Source of the DNA: Candidatus Pelagibacter sp. RS40
Lineage (GTDB): Bacteria; Pseudomonadota; Alphaproteobacteria; Pelagibacterales; Pelagibacteraceae
Direction of reading: 5' to 3'
DNA length: 64,000 bases
Assembly: GCF_002101295.1 (NCBI RefSeq)
Contig: NZ_CP020778.1
Coordinates: 1,219,001-1,283,000 of the forward strand
This document shows positions 45,743 to 55,736 of this stretch, in pieces. The notes below the pieces were generated by a model that did no database searches, was not told where the DNA came from, and saw only the letters and a list, made by a program, of their open reading frames with translations. A program made the translations under genes and the position numbers. Position 1 is the first letter of the stretch. The number at the start of each line of letters is the position of its first letter.

Positions 45743-45931
45743 ATGAAGCAAAAGGACATAAAAAAATTAACTAAAGAACAAGCGCTTAAAGACTTAGAGA
45801 AATTAAAAAAAGATCTATTTAATTTTAGATTTCAAAAAGTAAATGGACAAGTCAAGAGCCCAGCTAAAATTAATGAAACAAAAAAAACCATAGCACGTTT
45901 AAAAACATTATTAGAAGGAAAAAATGCCTAA
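45743..45931 (+). CDS. rpmC: 50S ribosomal protein L29
   Basis: This 62-residue two-helix protein has LTKEQALKDLEKLKKDLFNFRFQ and KINETKKTIARLKTLL, the L29 pattern. It lies at the tunnel exit beside L23. It overlaps rpsQ by 8 nt. Confidence 0.93.
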   Translation: MKQKDIKKLTKEQALKDLEKLKKDLFNFRFQKVNGQVKSPAKINETKKTIARLKTLLEGKNA

Positions 45932-46160
45932 AAAAATACTAAACGGAATAGTTGTTAGCGATAAACCAAATAAAACAATTACTGTGATGGTTGAAAGAAA
46001 GTATCAACATCCTGTTTTAAAAAAGGTAATTAAGGCAAGAAAAAAATACAGTGTACATGACGAGGAAAACAAATTTAAAAATGGAGATAAAGTATCAATA
46101 AGAGAGTGCAAACCATATTCGAAGTCAAAAAAATTTGAAGTTATAGGAGACGTTAAATGA
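45924..46160 (+). CDS. rpsQ: 30S ribosomal protein S17
   Basis: This 78-residue OB-fold protein has [19 protein letters not shown] and the signature [20 protein letters not shown]. It binds the 5' domain of 16S rRNA. Overlaps are 8 nt with rpmC and 4 nt (ATGA) with rplN. Confidence 0.95.
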   Translation: MPKKILNGIVVSDKPNKTITVMVERKYQHPVLKKVIKARKKYSVHDEENKFKNGDKVSIRECKPYSKSKKFEVIGDVK

Positions 46161-46525
46161 TACAAGTTCAAACAGAATTATTCGTAGCTGATAATACAGG
46201 TGCAAAAAAAATTGAATGTATTAAAGTTTTAGGTGGTTCAAAAAGAAGATACGCTAGCATTGGTGATACCATTGTTGTAGCCGTTAAAGAGGCCATACCT
46301 AAAGGTAAAGTTAAAAAAGGCGCTGTTCACAAAGCAGTAGTGGTTAGAGTAAAAAAAGGCATTCATAGAAACGATGGATCAAAAGTAAGATTTGATAATA
46401 ATGCTGCAGTTCTAACAGATGATAAAGGTGAACCAATTGGAACTAGAATTTTTGGTCCTGTAACAAGAGAGTTAAGAAGTAGAGGACAAATGAAAATAAT
46501 ATCTTTAGCTCCGGAGGTACTTTAA
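46157..46525 (+). CDS. rplN: 50S ribosomal protein L14
   Basis: This 122-residue L14 begins [17 protein letters not shown] and carries [18 protein letters not shown] and [20 protein letters not shown], the family signature. It forms inter-subunit bridge B8 and binds the silencing factor RsfS. Confidence 0.98.
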   Translation: MIQVQTELFVADNTGAKKIECIKVLGGSKRRYASIGDTIVVAVKEAIPKGKVKKGAVHKAVVVRVKKGIHRNDGSKVRFDNNAAVLTDDKGEPIGTRIFGPVTRELRSRGQMKIISLAPEVL

Positions 46526-46770
46526 TGATCAAAAAAGGAACTAAAGTAAAAGTATTAGTGGGCAAAGATAAAAATAAAGATGGTGAAGTAATGGAAATAG
46601 ACCGTTCTAATAATCGTGCAAAGGTAAAAGGGATTAATATGGTCAAGAAACATGTAAAAACAACAAAAGAAAAAAAAGGTGGAATTGTTTCAAAGGAAAA
46701 TTTTATACATCTTTCAAATTTATCCATACTTGATAATAAAAAATCAAAAAAAATTGAGGCTAAGAAGTAA
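46525..46770 (+). CDS. rplX: 50S ribosomal protein L24
   Basis: This 81-residue KOW-domain protein has [22 protein letters not shown] and [12 protein letters not shown]. It is shorter than the E. coli L24 (104 residues) because the C-terminal region is reduced. It initiates 50S assembly. One-base overlaps link it to rplN and rplE. Confidence 0.93.
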   Translation: MIKKGTKVKVLVGKDKNKDGEVMEIDRSNNRAKVKGINMVKKHVKTTKEKKGGIVSKENFIHLSNLSILDNKKSKKIEAKK

Positions 46771-47324
46771 TGCAACCTAGATTAAAAGACTTAATTGTTA
46801 AAGAAATACAACCAAACTTAAAAGAAAAATTTGGTTACAAGAATTTGTATATGGGGCCACAAATTTCAAAAGTAGTTATAAATATGGGTCTAGGTCTAGA
46901 CGGTAACGATGCCAAAATTTTGAAATCATGTGAAGAGGATTTAGCAAACATAACAGGACAAAAACCAGTCACAACAAAATTTAAAAAATCAATTGCAAAT
47001 TTTAAAACTAGAAAAAATACAAATGCAGGACTGAAGGTCACTTTAAGAAAAAATAAGATGTACGAGTTTATTGACAGACTAGTAAATATTGCATTACCTA
47101 GAATTAAAGACTTTAGAGGATTAAACCCAAATGGATTTGATAAATTTGGTAATTATTCTTTTGGAATAAAAGAACATATTGTTTTTCCAGAGGTGAACTT
47201 TGATAAAGTTGATAAAATTAGAGGCTTAGATATTACAATAACGATTAAAAACCAAGATAAGGAACATAGTTTTGAGTTGTTAAAACAGCTAAATTTTCCA
47301 TTTTTTCAAAAGAGGAGCAATTAA
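46770..47324 (+). CDS. rplE: 50S ribosomal protein L5
   Basis: This 184-residue L5 has [53 protein letters not shown] and [10 protein letters not shown]. It forms the 5S rRNA particle in the central protuberance and contacts P-site tRNA. Length and motifs are normal. Confidence 0.98.
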   Translation: MQPRLKDLIVKEIQPNLKEKFGYKNLYMGPQISKVVINMGLGLDGNDAKILKSCEEDLANITGQKPVTTKFKKSIANFKTRKNTNAGLKVTLRKNKMYEFIDRLVNIALPRIKDFRGLNPNGFDKFGNYSFGIKEHIVFPEVNFDKVDKIRGLDITITIKNQDKEHSFELLKQLNFPFFQKRSN

Positions 47325-47325
47325 T

Positions 47326-47631
47326 ATGGCTAAAATGAGTGCAGTAAATAAGAATAATAAACGAATTAAATTATCAGACAAATTATTTAAGAAAAGGCAA
47401 ATGCTTAAAAAAATAATTATGGATAAAAAATTACCTCTAGAAGAAAGATTTAAAGCACAGCAAAAATTATCAAAATTGCCACGAAATTCTGCAAAAACGA
47501 GAGTAAGGAATAGATGTCAAATTACAGGCAGACCGCATGGTGTTTATAGAAAATTAAAAATATCAAGAATAGCTCTTAGACAATTAGGTTTAGAGGGGAA
47601 AATTCCTGGTATGGTAAAGTCAAGTTGGTAG
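47326..47631 (+). CDS. rpsN: 30S ribosomal protein S14
   Basis: This 101-residue S14 is the long, zinc-free type: there is no CxxC pair, only a single cysteine in [33 protein letters not shown] and [23 protein letters not shown] end the protein as in other proteobacteria. It packs in the 30S head. Confidence 0.97.
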   Translation: MAKMSAVNKNNKRIKLSDKLFKKRQMLKKIIMDKKLPLEERFKAQQKLSKLPRNSAKTRVRNRCQITGRPHGVYRKLKISRIALRQLGLEGKIPGMVKSSW

Positions 47632-47641
47632 AAAGGATAAT

Positions 47642-48037
47642 ATGAGTTTAAGTGATCCAATAGGAGATATGTTGGCGAGAATTAAAAATTCTCAAATGAG
47701 AAATCATAAAAAAGTACAACTTCCATCATCAAAATTTAAAGTGAAAATAGCAGAAGTTTTAAAATCTGAGGGTTATATAATTGATTACAAAGTTACTGAG
47801 AAGGATAAAAAACCTAATTTAGAAATAAACCTAAAATATAATTCAGGAAACCCAGTTATAAGTACAATAGAAAGAGTATCAAAGCCAGGTAGAAGGATAT
47901 TTTCAAGTGCAGAAAGTCTTCCAAAAATAAATAATGGTCTTGGTATAGCAATAGTCTCTACTCCAAAAGGTGTTATGACTGATATAGATGCAAGAAAGCA
48001 AAAAATTGGTGGAGAAATAATTTGTAAGGTATTTTAA
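47642..48037 (+). CDS. rpsH: 30S ribosomal protein S8
   Basis: This 131-residue S8 begins SLSDPIGDMLARIKNSQM and ends with GLGIAIVSTPKGVMTDIDARK, then GGEIICKVF. It binds helix 21 of 16S rRNA and in E. coli represses the spc operon by binding at the rplE start. A 10-bp gap with an aggat element precedes it, the largest gap in the spc block. Confidence 0.97.
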   Translation: MSLSDPIGDMLARIKNSQMRNHKKVQLPSSKFKVKIAEVLKSEGYIIDYKVTEKDKKPNLEINLKYNSGNPVISTIERVSKPGRRIFSSAESLPKINNGLGIAIVSTPKGVMTDIDARKQKIGGEIICKVF

Positions 48038-48576
48038 TGTCTAAAATAGGTAAAATAAATATTCCAATTCCTGATAAAGTTAAAGTTTTACTTAGTGGAA
48101 ATATTGTGAATATTGAAGGTCCATTAGGTAAAAAATCACTAAATATTGATTTAGATGTTTTCGATTTGAAAATAGACGAAGGTAAAGAAGTATCTATAAA
48201 ACCAAAAAAAATTGATCAAAACTCAAAAAGATTATGGGGAATGAACAGGAGTTTATTAAATAACGCTATAATTGGAGCAAGTAAGGGTTATGAAAAAACT
48301 CTTGAATTAGTTGGAGTTGGATTTAGGGCCGCATTAAAGGGAAAACAATTAAATATGCAATTAGGTTTCAGTCACGACATAAATTTTGATATTCCAGAAG
48401 GAATAAAAATTGCTGTTGAAAAGCAAACAATATTAAAAATAAGTGGACCAGATAAACAATTAGTTGGAATGGTTGCTTCTCAAATCAAAAGTATTAGACC
48501 ACCAGAACCCTACAAAGGTAAAGGTATAAAAGAGCAAGGTCAGTATATTTTAAGAAAAGAAGGTAAAAAGAAATAA
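48037..48576 (+). CDS. rplF: 50S ribosomal protein L6
   Basis: This 179-residue L6 has two similar domains. Visible are [23 protein letters not shown] at the start, [21 protein letters not shown] in the middle and the signature [26 protein letters not shown] at the end. It lies near the sarcin-ricin loop. Confidence 0.97.
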   Translation: MSKIGKINIPIPDKVKVLLSGNIVNIEGPLGKKSLNIDLDVFDLKIDEGKEVSIKPKKIDQNSKRLWGMNRSLLNNAIIGASKGYEKTLELVGVGFRAALKGKQLNMQLGFSHDINFDIPEGIKIAVEKQTILKISGPDKQLVGMVASQIKSIRPPEPYKGKGIKEQGQYILRKEGKKK

Positions 48577-48929
48577 TGAAAATTAGTACATTAGATAGAA
48601 AAAAATTTAGAGTAAGAAATAAATTAAAAAAAGTTTCAAGCAAAGATAGATTTAGGCTATGCGTTTCTCGTTCGACTAAAAATATAAGTGCTCAAATTAT
48701 TGATGATGTTAATAAAATAACTTTAGTTTCCGCTTCATCAGTTGAAAAAAATATTAGAGAACAAAAAAAATCTAAATCAGAGCTTTCCACTTTAGTTGCT
48801 GAAACTCTTGCTAAAAAAGCACAAGATAAAAAAATAAAAAAGGTTTATTTTGACAGAGGCATCTATAAGTATCATGGTAGAGTAAAAATATTTGCAGAAA
48901 CGTTAAGAAAAAATGGGATGGAATTTTAA
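48576..48929 (+). CDS. rplR: 50S ribosomal protein L18
   Basis: This 117-residue L18 has [42 protein letters not shown] and [21 protein letters not shown]. It binds 5S rRNA together with L5. It overlaps rplF by one base. Confidence 0.97.
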   Translation: MKISTLDRKKFRVRNKLKKVSSKDRFRLCVSRSTKNISAQIIDDVNKITLVSASSVEKNIREQKKSKSELSTLVAETLAKKAQDKKIKKVYFDRGIYKYHGRVKIFAETLRKNGMEF

Positions 48930-48932
48930 AAA

Positions 48933-49433
48933 ATGGAAAAAAATACAGAATTTTTAGAAAAACTTGTTCACATTAACAGAATAACAAAAGTCGTTAAAGG
49001 TGGAAGAAGATTTGGATTTTCAGCATTAGTTGTTGTTGGAAATCAAAATGGCAAGATTGGCATTGCACATGCTAAAGCAAAACAAGTTCCAGATGCTATT
49101 AAAAAAGCAAACGAACTTGCAAGAAGAAATTTAGTTCAAGTTCCATTAAGAGAAGGAAGAACGATACATCATGATATTTTTGGTAAAGATGGTGCAGGAA
49201 AAATAAAACTTAGAGCAGCACCGAAAGGTACAGGTATAATTGCTGGTGGACCCGTTCGTGCTGTGTGTGAGGTTTTAGGTATTAAAGATATAGTAGCAAA
49301 ATCTCTTGGTACAGCTAACCCACATAACGTTATTAGGGCCTGCATGAAAGCATTGTCTAAACAAAATTCACCAAAGAATATTTCAACTTTAAGAAATAAA
49401 AAAATATCAGAAATAATTGAAAAAAGAGGATAA
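48933..49433 (+). CDS. rpsE: 30S ribosomal protein S5
   Basis: This 166-residue S5 has [23 protein letters not shown] (the double-stranded RNA-binding domain), [24 protein letters not shown] and the C-terminal [20 protein letters not shown]. It acts in decoding fidelity with S4. Its stop codon overlaps the rplO start, leaving no place for rpmD (L30), which lies here in most proteobacteria. Confidence 0.97.
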   Translation: MEKNTEFLEKLVHINRITKVVKGGRRFGFSALVVVGNQNGKIGIAHAKAKQVPDAIKKANELARRNLVQVPLREGRTIHHDIFGKDGAGKIKLRAAPKGTGIIAGGPVRAVCEVLGIKDIVAKSLGTANPHNVIRACMKALSKQNSPKNISTLRNKKISEIIEKRG

Positions 49434-49894
49434 TGACTTATTTAAATACTACAATCTCAGTAAAAATTAAAAAGATTAGAGTAGGTAGAGGAATAGGTTC
49501 AGGAAAAGGCAAAACTTCAGGAAGAGGTGTAAAAGGTCAAAAATCAAGATCAGGTGTAGCAATTAAAAGTTTTGAAGGAGGTCAAATGCCATTATATAGA
49601 AGACTTCCAAAAAGAGGTTTTAACCCAATTAGAAGAGATAAAATTGCTAAGATAAATTTAGATTTATTAAACAAATTGTTAGATTCTAATAAAATTAGTT
49701 CATCTGAGAAAATTAATCTAGAATATTTAAAGAAAAATAAAATTATATCTAAATCTGTAACTCAATTTAAAGTTTTAGGAAATGGTGAATTAAATTCAAA
49801 GTTAAATATAGAGGCTGATTTTTCCTCTAAATCAGCAATACAAAAAGTTGAGAAAGCAGGCGGAAGTATTTTAGTAAAATCAAATAAAGATTAA
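49433..49894 (+). CDS. rplO: 50S ribosomal protein L15
   Basis: This 153-residue L15 has the glycine-rich extension VGRGIGSGKGKTSGRGVKGQKSR, then GGQMPLYRRLPKRGFNP, and a C-terminal globular domain ending GGSILVKS. It is a late 50S assembly protein. It overlaps rpsE and secY by one base each. Confidence 0.96.
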   Translation: MTYLNTTISVKIKKIRVGRGIGSGKGKTSGRGVKGQKSRSGVAIKSFEGGQMPLYRRLPKRGFNPIRRDKIAKINLDLLNKLLDSNKISSSEKINLEYLKKNKIISKSVTQFKVLGNGELNSKLNIEADFSSKSAIQKVEKAGGSILVKSNKD

Positions 49895-51174
49895 TGAGCT
49901 CTTCAACTCAATCTCACGATTTAAGAAATAGAATATTATTTACAATACTTATACTTGCTATTTACAGACTAGGTACGTTTGTCCCACTCCCTGGAATTGA
50001 TCCAGAGCAGCTTCAAATAATGATGGAAAGTAATCAAAAAGGTTTATTAGGTATGTTTAACGTTTTTGCTGGCGGAGCTGTAAGCAGAATGGCAATATTT
50101 GCACTTGGTATCATGCCATATATATCATCATCTATCATTGTGCAGTTATTGACAGGAGTTTCTGACTACTTCAAAAATTTAAAAGCCCAAGGCGAAATAG
50201 GTAGACAAAAAATTACACAAATTACAAGATATGGAACAGTTTTATTAGCAACTATTCAAGGTTATGGTTTAGCGGTTGGATTGGAATCATCTGCAAATTT
50301 GGTAATAAATCCTGGCATGTTTTTTAAAATATCTACAGTAACAACAATTGTTGCTGGTACAATTTTTTTGATGTGGTTAGGAGAACAAATCACACAAAGA
50401 GGTATTGGAAATGGTATTTCCTTAATAATTTTTTCTGGTATCGTTGCAGAAATTCCAAGGGCTTTAGTAACTACGTTTGAACTTGGCCGTACTGGTGCGA
50501 TCTCTACAATTATGATTATAGGTATTTTTGTTTTATTGGTTTTAACTATACTATTTATTGTTTTTATGGAGCGAGCTTTACGTAAAATTTTAATAAATTA
50601 CCCAAAAAGACAAATGGGTAACAAAATGTATGGTGGAGATTCTTCGCATCTTCCGCTTAAAATAAATTCTGCAGGAGTAATACCTGCTATTTTTGCATCA
50701 GCTTTATTACTTTTACCTGTAACATTTTCAAATTTTAATGTTTCTCAGAACGAAACTTTTTTAAATATATCCTCATATTTTTCTCAAGGCCAACCGCTCT
50801 ATATGATCCTATATGCCAGTGGAATAATATTTTTTACTTTTTTTTATACGTCAATCACATTTAATCCAAACGAAACAGCTGAAAATTTAAGAAAATATGG
50901 CGGATTTATTCCTGGCATTCGTCCAGGTGAAAGCACAGCAATCTACATAGATACCATACTTACAAGATTAACGACTATAGGTGCTTTATATCTTACATTA
51001 GTATGTTTAATGCCTGAATTTCTAATAGCAAATTATCCAATACCTTTTTATTTAGGTGGAGCATCAGTGTTAATTGTTGTTGTTGTAGCTATAGATACGG
51101 TTACTCAGATACAGACACGTTTAATGAGCTCTCAATATGAGCAACTAATTAAAAAAACAAAATTTGGTAGATAA
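49894..51174 (+). CDS. secY: Preprotein translocase subunit SecY
   Basis: This 426-residue protein is predicted to have ten membrane helices. LYRLGTFVPLPGID-type sequence opens helix 1, FNVFAGGAVSRMAIFALGIMPYISSSII covers the plug and helix 2, and GIGNGISLIIFSGI and FIPGIRPGESTAIYID are conserved loops. It forms the SecYEG channel in the inner membrane. It lies in the classical place at the end of spc. Confidence 0.98.
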   Translation: MSSSTQSHDLRNRILFTILILAIYRLGTFVPLPGIDPEQLQIMMESNQKGLLGMFNVFAGGAVSRMAIFALGIMPYISSSIIVQLLTGVSDYFKNLKAQGEIGRQKITQITRYGTVLLATIQGYGLAVGLESSANLVINPGMFFKISTVTTIVAGTIFLMWLGEQITQRGIGNGISLIIFSGIVAEIPRALVTTFELGRTGAISTIMIIGIFVLLVLTILFIVFMERALRKILINYPKRQMGNKMYGGDSSHLPLKINSAGVIPAIFASALLLLPVTFSNFNVSQNETFLNISSYFSQGQPLYMILYASGIIFFTFFYTSITFNPNETAENLRKYGGFIPGIRPGESTAIYIDTILTRLTTIGALYLTLVCLMPEFLIANYPIPFYLGGASVLIVVVVAIDTVTQIQTRLMSSQYEQLIKKTKFGR

Positions 51175-51738
51175 GTGAACATCATATTATTTGGCCCTCC
51201 TGGAGCTGGCAAAGGTACTCAGGCCAAATATTTAGTTGAGAAATTGAAAGGTTTTCAAATTTCCACAGGTGATATTCTTAGAGATGAAATCAAAAAAGAT
51301 ACAGATTTAGGTAAGCAAATAATAAATAATATGAATGATGGAAAGTTTGTAAGTGATGAGATTGTAAATACAATAATCAAAAAATTTATCTTTGATCCTC
51401 AAAAAAAAAATAAATTAATATTTGATGGATACCCTAGATCACTAGATCAAGCAAAAAACTTAGATAATTTATTAAATGATTCTGAACAAAAAATTGATTT
51501 TGTGTTTTATTTAAACGTTAATAAAGAGACCATTGTTAAAAGACTTGAAAAAAGAAAGTTATTAGAAAAAAGAACTGATGATAACTTAGATACTATCCTT
51601 AAAAGGTACGATACATACATGGAGACTACAAAACCGGTTTTAGATTTTTACTCAAAAAAAAATAATTTTCATGAGATTGATGGATCTGAGAATATCACTG
51701 AAATAACAAGGAAAATAGACACTTTTGTCAATGTTTAA
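51175..51738 (+). CDS. adk: Adenylate kinase, short form
   Basis: This 187-residue protein has the P-loop GPPGAGKGTQAKYL, STGDILRDE and DGYPRSLDQAKNLD. The LID between VKRLEKRK and KRTDDN is minimal, so this is the short-type kinase that lacks the roughly 27-residue LID insert and zinc site. It interconverts ATP, AMP and ADP. The start is a GTG directly after the secY stop; no ATG lies before the P-loop. The next gene has its own promoter. Confidence 0.95.
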   Translation: MNIILFGPPGAGKGTQAKYLVEKLKGFQISTGDILRDEIKKDTDLGKQIINNMNDGKFVSDEIVNTIIKKFIFDPQKKNKLIFDGYPRSLDQAKNLDNLLNDSEQKIDFVFYLNVNKETIVKRLEKRKLLEKRTDDNLDTILKRYDTYMETTKPVLDFYSKKNNFHEIDGSENITEITRKIDTFVNV

Positions 51739-51742
51739 TGCG

Positions 51743-51770
51743 TTGACTTTGACTAATTCTCTTATATAAA
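51743..51770 (+). promoter_or_regulatory. Internal promoter for the alpha operon (rpsM-rplQ)
   Basis: TTGACT (51743-51748), 16-bp spacer, TATAAA (51765-51770) in the 56-bp gap between adk and rpsM. The start near 51777 leaves a leader of about 18 nt, too short for the S4-binding pseudoknot of the enterobacterial alpha leader. Confidence 0.65.
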
Positions 51771-51794
51771 AGGCACAATTTTATCACAAAAACT

Positions 51795-52178
51795 ATGGCT
51801 CGTATTGCAGGTGTAAACATACCACAAAATAAATTAGTTCATATTGGATTAACTTATATTTATGGGATAGGTAACAAATTTTCTAACGAAATATGTAAAT
51901 CTTTAGAAATTCCAAAATCAAAAAGAGTGAATGAATTAACAGATGATCAAATTTTGAAGATAAGAGAATACATTGATCAAAAGTTTACTGTTGAAGGTGA
52001 CTTAAGAAGAGAAAATTCACTCAGTATAAAAAGACTTATAGATTTAGCTACTTACAGAGGATCAAGACATAGAAAAAAATTACCTGTAAGGGGACAAAGA
52101 ACAAGATGCAATGCTAGAACTAGAAAAGGTAAAGCTATTGCTATTGCAGGTAAAAAATTAACACCACTTAAAAAATAA
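51795..52178 (+). CDS. rpsM: 30S ribosomal protein S13
   Basis: This 127-residue S13 starts [25 protein letters not shown] and has the C-terminal [25 protein letters not shown] that reaches to the P-site tRNA. It forms inter-subunit bridges in the 30S head. rpmJ and infA, often just ahead of rpsM, are not here. Confidence 0.98.
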   Translation: MARIAGVNIPQNKLVHIGLTYIYGIGNKFSNEICKSLEIPKSKRVNELTDDQILKIREYIDQKFTVEGDLRRENSLSIKRLIDLATYRGSRHRKKLPVRGQRTRCNARTRKGKAIAIAGKKLTPLKK

Positions 52179-52181
52179 TAA

Positions 52182-52625
52182 ATGACAAAAGATACAACAG
52201 AAAATAAATCTGCATCAAAAGATTCCTCGTCAAAAAGTAAGAAAAGCTCGTATTCAAAAAAGAAAAAAGGAAAAAAAAATATTTTAAACGGAATTGCCTA
52301 TGTCCAATCTACATTTAATAATACTATTGTATCTATTGCAGATACAAATGGAAATGTAATTTCATGGGCATCTGCAGGTCAAAAAGGTTTTAAAGGATCA
52401 AGAAAATCTACACCTTACGCCGCTCAAGTTGCTGCTGATGCAGCTGCAGCTAAAGCATTAGAGGTAGGAATGAAAGTTTTATCTGTAGAAGTAAAAGGAC
52501 CTGGATCTGGAAGAGAAACAGCCCTTAGAGCACTACAAGCTAGAGGATTTAAAATTATTTCAATTAAAGATACAACACCAATGCCTCATAATGGTACGCG
52601 ACCACCAAAGAAAAGGAGAGTATAA
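52182..52625 (+). CDS. rpsK: 30S ribosomal protein S11
   Basis: This 147-residue S11 has the core [42 protein letters not shown] and the ending [17 protein letters not shown] serine/lysine-rich N-terminal extension of about 25 residues ([20 protein letters not shown]) makes it longer than the 129-residue E. coli protein. Confidence 0.97.
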   Translation: MTKDTTENKSASKDSSSKSKKSSYSKKKKGKKNILNGIAYVQSTFNNTIVSIADTNGNVISWASAGQKGFKGSRKSTPYAAQVAADAAAAKALEVGMKVLSVEVKGPGSGRETALRALQARGFKIISIKDTTPMPHNGTRPPKKRRV

Positions 52626-53654
52626 ATGGAACAAACAGAAGTAAATTCAAAAAATTGGAAATCATTGATTAAGCCTGCAAAATTGGATGTTCAGCTTAGT
52701 GATGATAAATCACACGCAAAAATAATCGCTGAACCTTTGGAGAAAGGATATGGCTTAACCTTGGGTAATTCTCTTAGAAGAATTTTACTATCATCTATAA
52801 GAGGGACAGCAGTTACTGCAATCCAAATTGATGGAGTTCTTCATGAGTTTACATCTATAAAAGGTGTGAGAGAAGACGTAACAGATATAGTATTAAATAT
52901 AAAATCTTTAGCCCTTAAAAGTAATTCTGAAACTTCAAAAAAGCTTATATTAGATGCCAAAGGACCAGGTGAAATCAAAGCTTCAGATATAACACCTGTA
53001 ACTGATATTGAAATTTTAAACCCAGATTTAGTTATTTGTAATTTAGATGAAAATACCAATTTTCATATGGAGATGACTGTAGGTACTGGAAAAGGATACA
53101 TATCAGCAGAAATGAATAAACCTGAGGAACCACCTTTGGGTTTAATACCCATAGACTCATTGTTTAGTCCTGTTAAAAAAGTTTCATACTCTGTAAGCAC
53201 CGCTAGAGAAGGAAAAGCCTTAGATTATGATAAACTAACGATGGAAGTTGAAACTAATGGTTCTATATCTGCCGAAGATGCAGTTGCTTACTCAGCTAGA
53301 ATTTTCCAAGATCAACTAGGAATGTTTGTTAATTTTGATGAACCACAAGAAGTTATAGTTAGAGAACAACCAACTGAACCAGAATTTAACAAAAACTTAT
53401 TGAGAAAGGTAGATGAATTAGAATTGTCTGTACGATCAATGAATTGTCTTAAAAATGATAATATTATTTATATTGGTGATTTAGTTCAAAAATCTGAAGG
53501 TGAAATGTTAAGAACACCCAATTTTGGGAGAAAATCATTAAATGAGATTAAAGAGGTATTAACTGGGATGTCACTTTATTTGGGCATGGAAATACCTAAT
53601 TGGCCTCCAGATAACATTGCCGAATTATCTAAAAAACTTGAGGAAGCTATTTAA
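52626..53654 (+). CDS. rpoA: RNA polymerase alpha subunit
   Basis: This 342-residue protein has the N-terminal dimerisation domain ([25 protein letters not shown]) and a C-terminal domain (about residues 255-325) with [16 protein letters not shown] and [16 protein letters not shown], which binds UP elements and activators. It follows rpsK with no gap. Confidence 0.98.
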   Translation: MEQTEVNSKNWKSLIKPAKLDVQLSDDKSHAKIIAEPLEKGYGLTLGNSLRRILLSSIRGTAVTAIQIDGVLHEFTSIKGVREDVTDIVLNIKSLALKSNSETSKKLILDAKGPGEIKASDITPVTDIEILNPDLVICNLDENTNFHMEMTVGTGKGYISAEMNKPEEPPLGLIPIDSLFSPVKKVSYSVSTAREGKALDYDKLTMEVETNGSISAEDAVAYSARIFQDQLGMFVNFDEPQEVIVREQPTEPEFNKNLLRKVDELELSVRSMNCLKNDNIIYIGDLVQKSEGEMLRTPNFGRKSLNEIKEVLTGMSLYLGMEIPNWPPDNIAELSKKLEEAI

Positions 53655-54097
53655 TGAGACATAAGTTTGGTTATAAAAAATTAAACAGAACTTCAGAACA
53701 TAGAAAAGCTTTAATTAAAAATATGTTGAATTCATTAATTAAATACGAACAAATTACAACAACACTGCCAAAAGCTAAAGTGCTGAAACCTCAGGCTGAT
53801 AAAATAATTACGTTAGGAAAAAAAGATAACTTACAAAATACTAAAACTCTAATTTCAAAACTCCAAGATACAAAATCTGCAAATAAAGTAAAAAAAACAC
53901 TTTCAAAACGTTATGAAAATAGAAAAGGTGGCTATACAAGAATAATTAAGGCTGGCTTTAGATATGGTGATAATGCACCAATGGCTGTTATTGAGTTTGT
54001 AGACAGAGACGTTGAGGCGAAAAGAGTAGATAAAAAGAAAAAAGATGCAGCAACAGCATCACCTAAATCAGAAGACAAAAAACAAGCCACTGCTTAA
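53654..54097 (+). CDS. rplQ: 50S ribosomal protein L17
   Basis: This 147-residue L17 begins [20 protein letters not shown] and contains [17 protein letters not shown] and [29 protein letters not shown] lysine/alanine-rich tail of about 25 residues follows the conserved core. It is the last gene of the ribosomal superoperon. Confidence 0.97.
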   Translation: MRHKFGYKKLNRTSEHRKALIKNMLNSLIKYEQITTTLPKAKVLKPQADKIITLGKKDNLQNTKTLISKLQDTKSANKVKKTLSKRYENRKGGYTRIIKAGFRYGDNAPMAVIEFVDRDVEAKRVDKKKKDAATASPKSEDKKQATA

Positions 54098-54121
54098 TTA
54101 AAATATACAACAGTATTATCT

Positions 54122-54138
54122 TTGATTTTTAAAATCAA
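54122..54138 (+). terminator. Weak inverted repeat after rplQ, possible terminator
   Basis: TTGATTTT-T-AAAATCAA is a perfect 8-bp inverted repeat 24 bp after the rplQ stop. It is nearly all A/T, has a one-base centre and no T-run directly after it, so intrinsic termination is doubtful. It may end the ribosomal operon with help from Rho. Confidence 0.3.
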
Positions 54139-54162
54139 TAATTGATACTTTTATTTATCCTT

Positions 54163-55074
54163 ATGAAAAAAATAATATTAGTCAAAGCATCTTATAATAA
54201 TATGCGTATAGATAGATTTTTAAGAAATTATTTAGGAAAAATACCGCAAGGATTAATAGAAAAAAATTTAAGAAATGGAAAAATTAAGTTAAATCAAAAA
54301 AAAGTCAAAAGTTCTCAAAAAGTTATAACAGATGATAAAATAAGTTTTTTTAACTTTAATTTTGAACAAAACATTAAACAATCCAAAACAAAATTTAATC
54401 CTAATAAAGAAATTGTTAAACAGAATGAAGATTTGATTATTGAAAACAATGATAACTTTATAGTATTAAATAAAGCTTCAGGAATCTCTGTACAAGGTGG
54501 AACTAAATCAAAAAAAAATCTAGTTGATATATTTACTAAAAGCGAAATTTTTGAAGGATCTAAACCATACTCTGTTCATAGACTAGACAAAGACACATCA
54601 GGTGTATTTATAATTGCAAAAAACAGAGAAAGTGCTCAATTGTTAACTTCTTTATTTAGGTTACGAAAAGTTCACAAAACTTATTTGGCTATCTGTCAAG
54701 GTGAAATAACTAATAACTCAGGCACTTGGGAAGATGATTTAATTAGATATGACGGTGATAAAAAAGTTATTGAAAATGCAAAAACAATTTACAAAGTATT
54801 AGATAAAAATTCCGAAGCTAGTTTATTAGAATTAAAACCTATCACTGGAAGAAAGCATCAATTACGTAAACAATTGTATGCAATAGGTAATCCTATATTT
54901 GGAGATACAAAATATAAATTATCAAATTCCAATAAGGGAATAAATAAAAATTTAATGTTACATTCTTATCAAATAAAATTTAAAATTAATAATATTAAGC
55001 ATACTTATTCTGCGTTATTACCAGATTATTTTAAAAGATTGTTAAAATCAAAACGACTTAGATTTTCAAATTAG
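54163..55074 (+). CDS. rluC: RluA-family 23S rRNA pseudouridine synthase (RluC-like)
   Basis: This 303-residue protein has an N-terminal S4 RNA-binding domain ([33 protein letters not shown]) and the catalytic RluA motif [15 protein letters not shown] with its aspartate. The lead-in is [13 protein letters not shown] and the later motif [10 protein letters not shown]. RluC modifies three 23S positions; the RluC call over RluD rests on general resemblance. I used the ATG at 54163; a TTG 21 bases upstream gives an unlikely hydrophobic extension. It overlaps the convergent lipB by 17 nt. Confidence 0.85.
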   Translation: MKKIILVKASYNNMRIDRFLRNYLGKIPQGLIEKNLRNGKIKLNQKKVKSSQKVITDDKISFFNFNFEQNIKQSKTKFNPNKEIVKQNEDLIIENNDNFIVLNKASGISVQGGTKSKKNLVDIFTKSEIFEGSKPYSVHRLDKDTSGVFIIAKNRESAQLLTSLFRLRKVHKTYLAICQGEITNNSGTWEDDLIRYDGDKKVIENAKTIYKVLDKNSEASLLELKPITGRKHQLRKQLYAIGNPIFGDTKYKLSNSNKGINKNLMLHSYQIKFKINNIKHTYSALLPDYFKRLLKSKRLRFSN

Positions 55075-55675
55075 AAACAAAATTTTCTATTAATTTATCA
55101 CCAAGTTTCGAATAATCCTGATTTATAATATTTTTTAAATTCGTAATCCCTTTATCTTTAATACCACATGGTATAATTTTTTTATATTTCTCTAAATTAT
55201 TATTTATATTTATTGCAAAGCCATGATATGCAATCCATTTGCTAACTCTAATTCCTATAGCTGCAACTTTGTTTACTTCATTGTTTACTTTATACCAGAT
55301 ACCTATGTTTTCTTTATCTGGAAAAGTTTCAATATTGTATAATTTCAAGGTTTGAATAATAGTTTTTTCAATTACATTAATAAATTTTCTAATATCTTTT
55401 TTTTTTCTTAAATCTAAAACGAAATAACAAATTAATTGTCCTGGTCCATGATAGGTTATTTTACCACCTCTATTTGTCTGAAATATCTCTATTGATTTAT
55501 CAATTATTTCATTTTCACTATATGACGTTCCTGCAGTGAAAATTTCATCGTGCTCTAAAGTCCAAATCAATTCTTTACCATTATTCTCATATAAATCTTT
55601 TAACCTATTTTCCAATACGTTAATTGCTTCAGAATATTTTACTGGTTTTGCTGACTTTTTGATCTCTAAGTTCAT
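55058..55675 (-). CDS. lipB: Octanoyl-[acyl-carrier-protein]:protein octanoyltransferase
   Basis: This 205-residue LipB has [38 protein letters not shown] (the signature holding the catalytic region) and [21 protein letters not shown] with the conserved lysine. The nucleophilic cysteine is the one in [13 protein letters not shown] near residue 171. It transfers octanoate from ACP to lipoyl domains of 2-oxoacid dehydrogenases and GcvH. Confidence 0.96.
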   Translation of the reverse strand: MNLEIKKSAKPVKYSEAINVLENRLKDLYENNGKELIWTLEHDEIFTAGTSYSENEIIDKSIEIFQTNRGGKITYHGPGQLICYFVLDLRKKKDIRKFINVIEKTIIQTLKLYNIETFPDKENIGIWYKVNNEVNKVAAIGIRVSKWIAYHGFAININNNLEKYKKIIPCGIKDKGITNLKNIINQDYSKLGDKLIENFVSNLKI

Positions 55676-55736
55676 TTATAATTTGTATTATCTTAATTAT
55701 GTATTAATAGTGCAAATCACAATTAAAGGTAGATTT

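Noticed and set aside
55536..55736. N-terminal extension of mgtE
   Set aside because: It would lie inside lipB on the opposite strand and reads like random AT-rich sequence; homology begins after the ATG at 55737.
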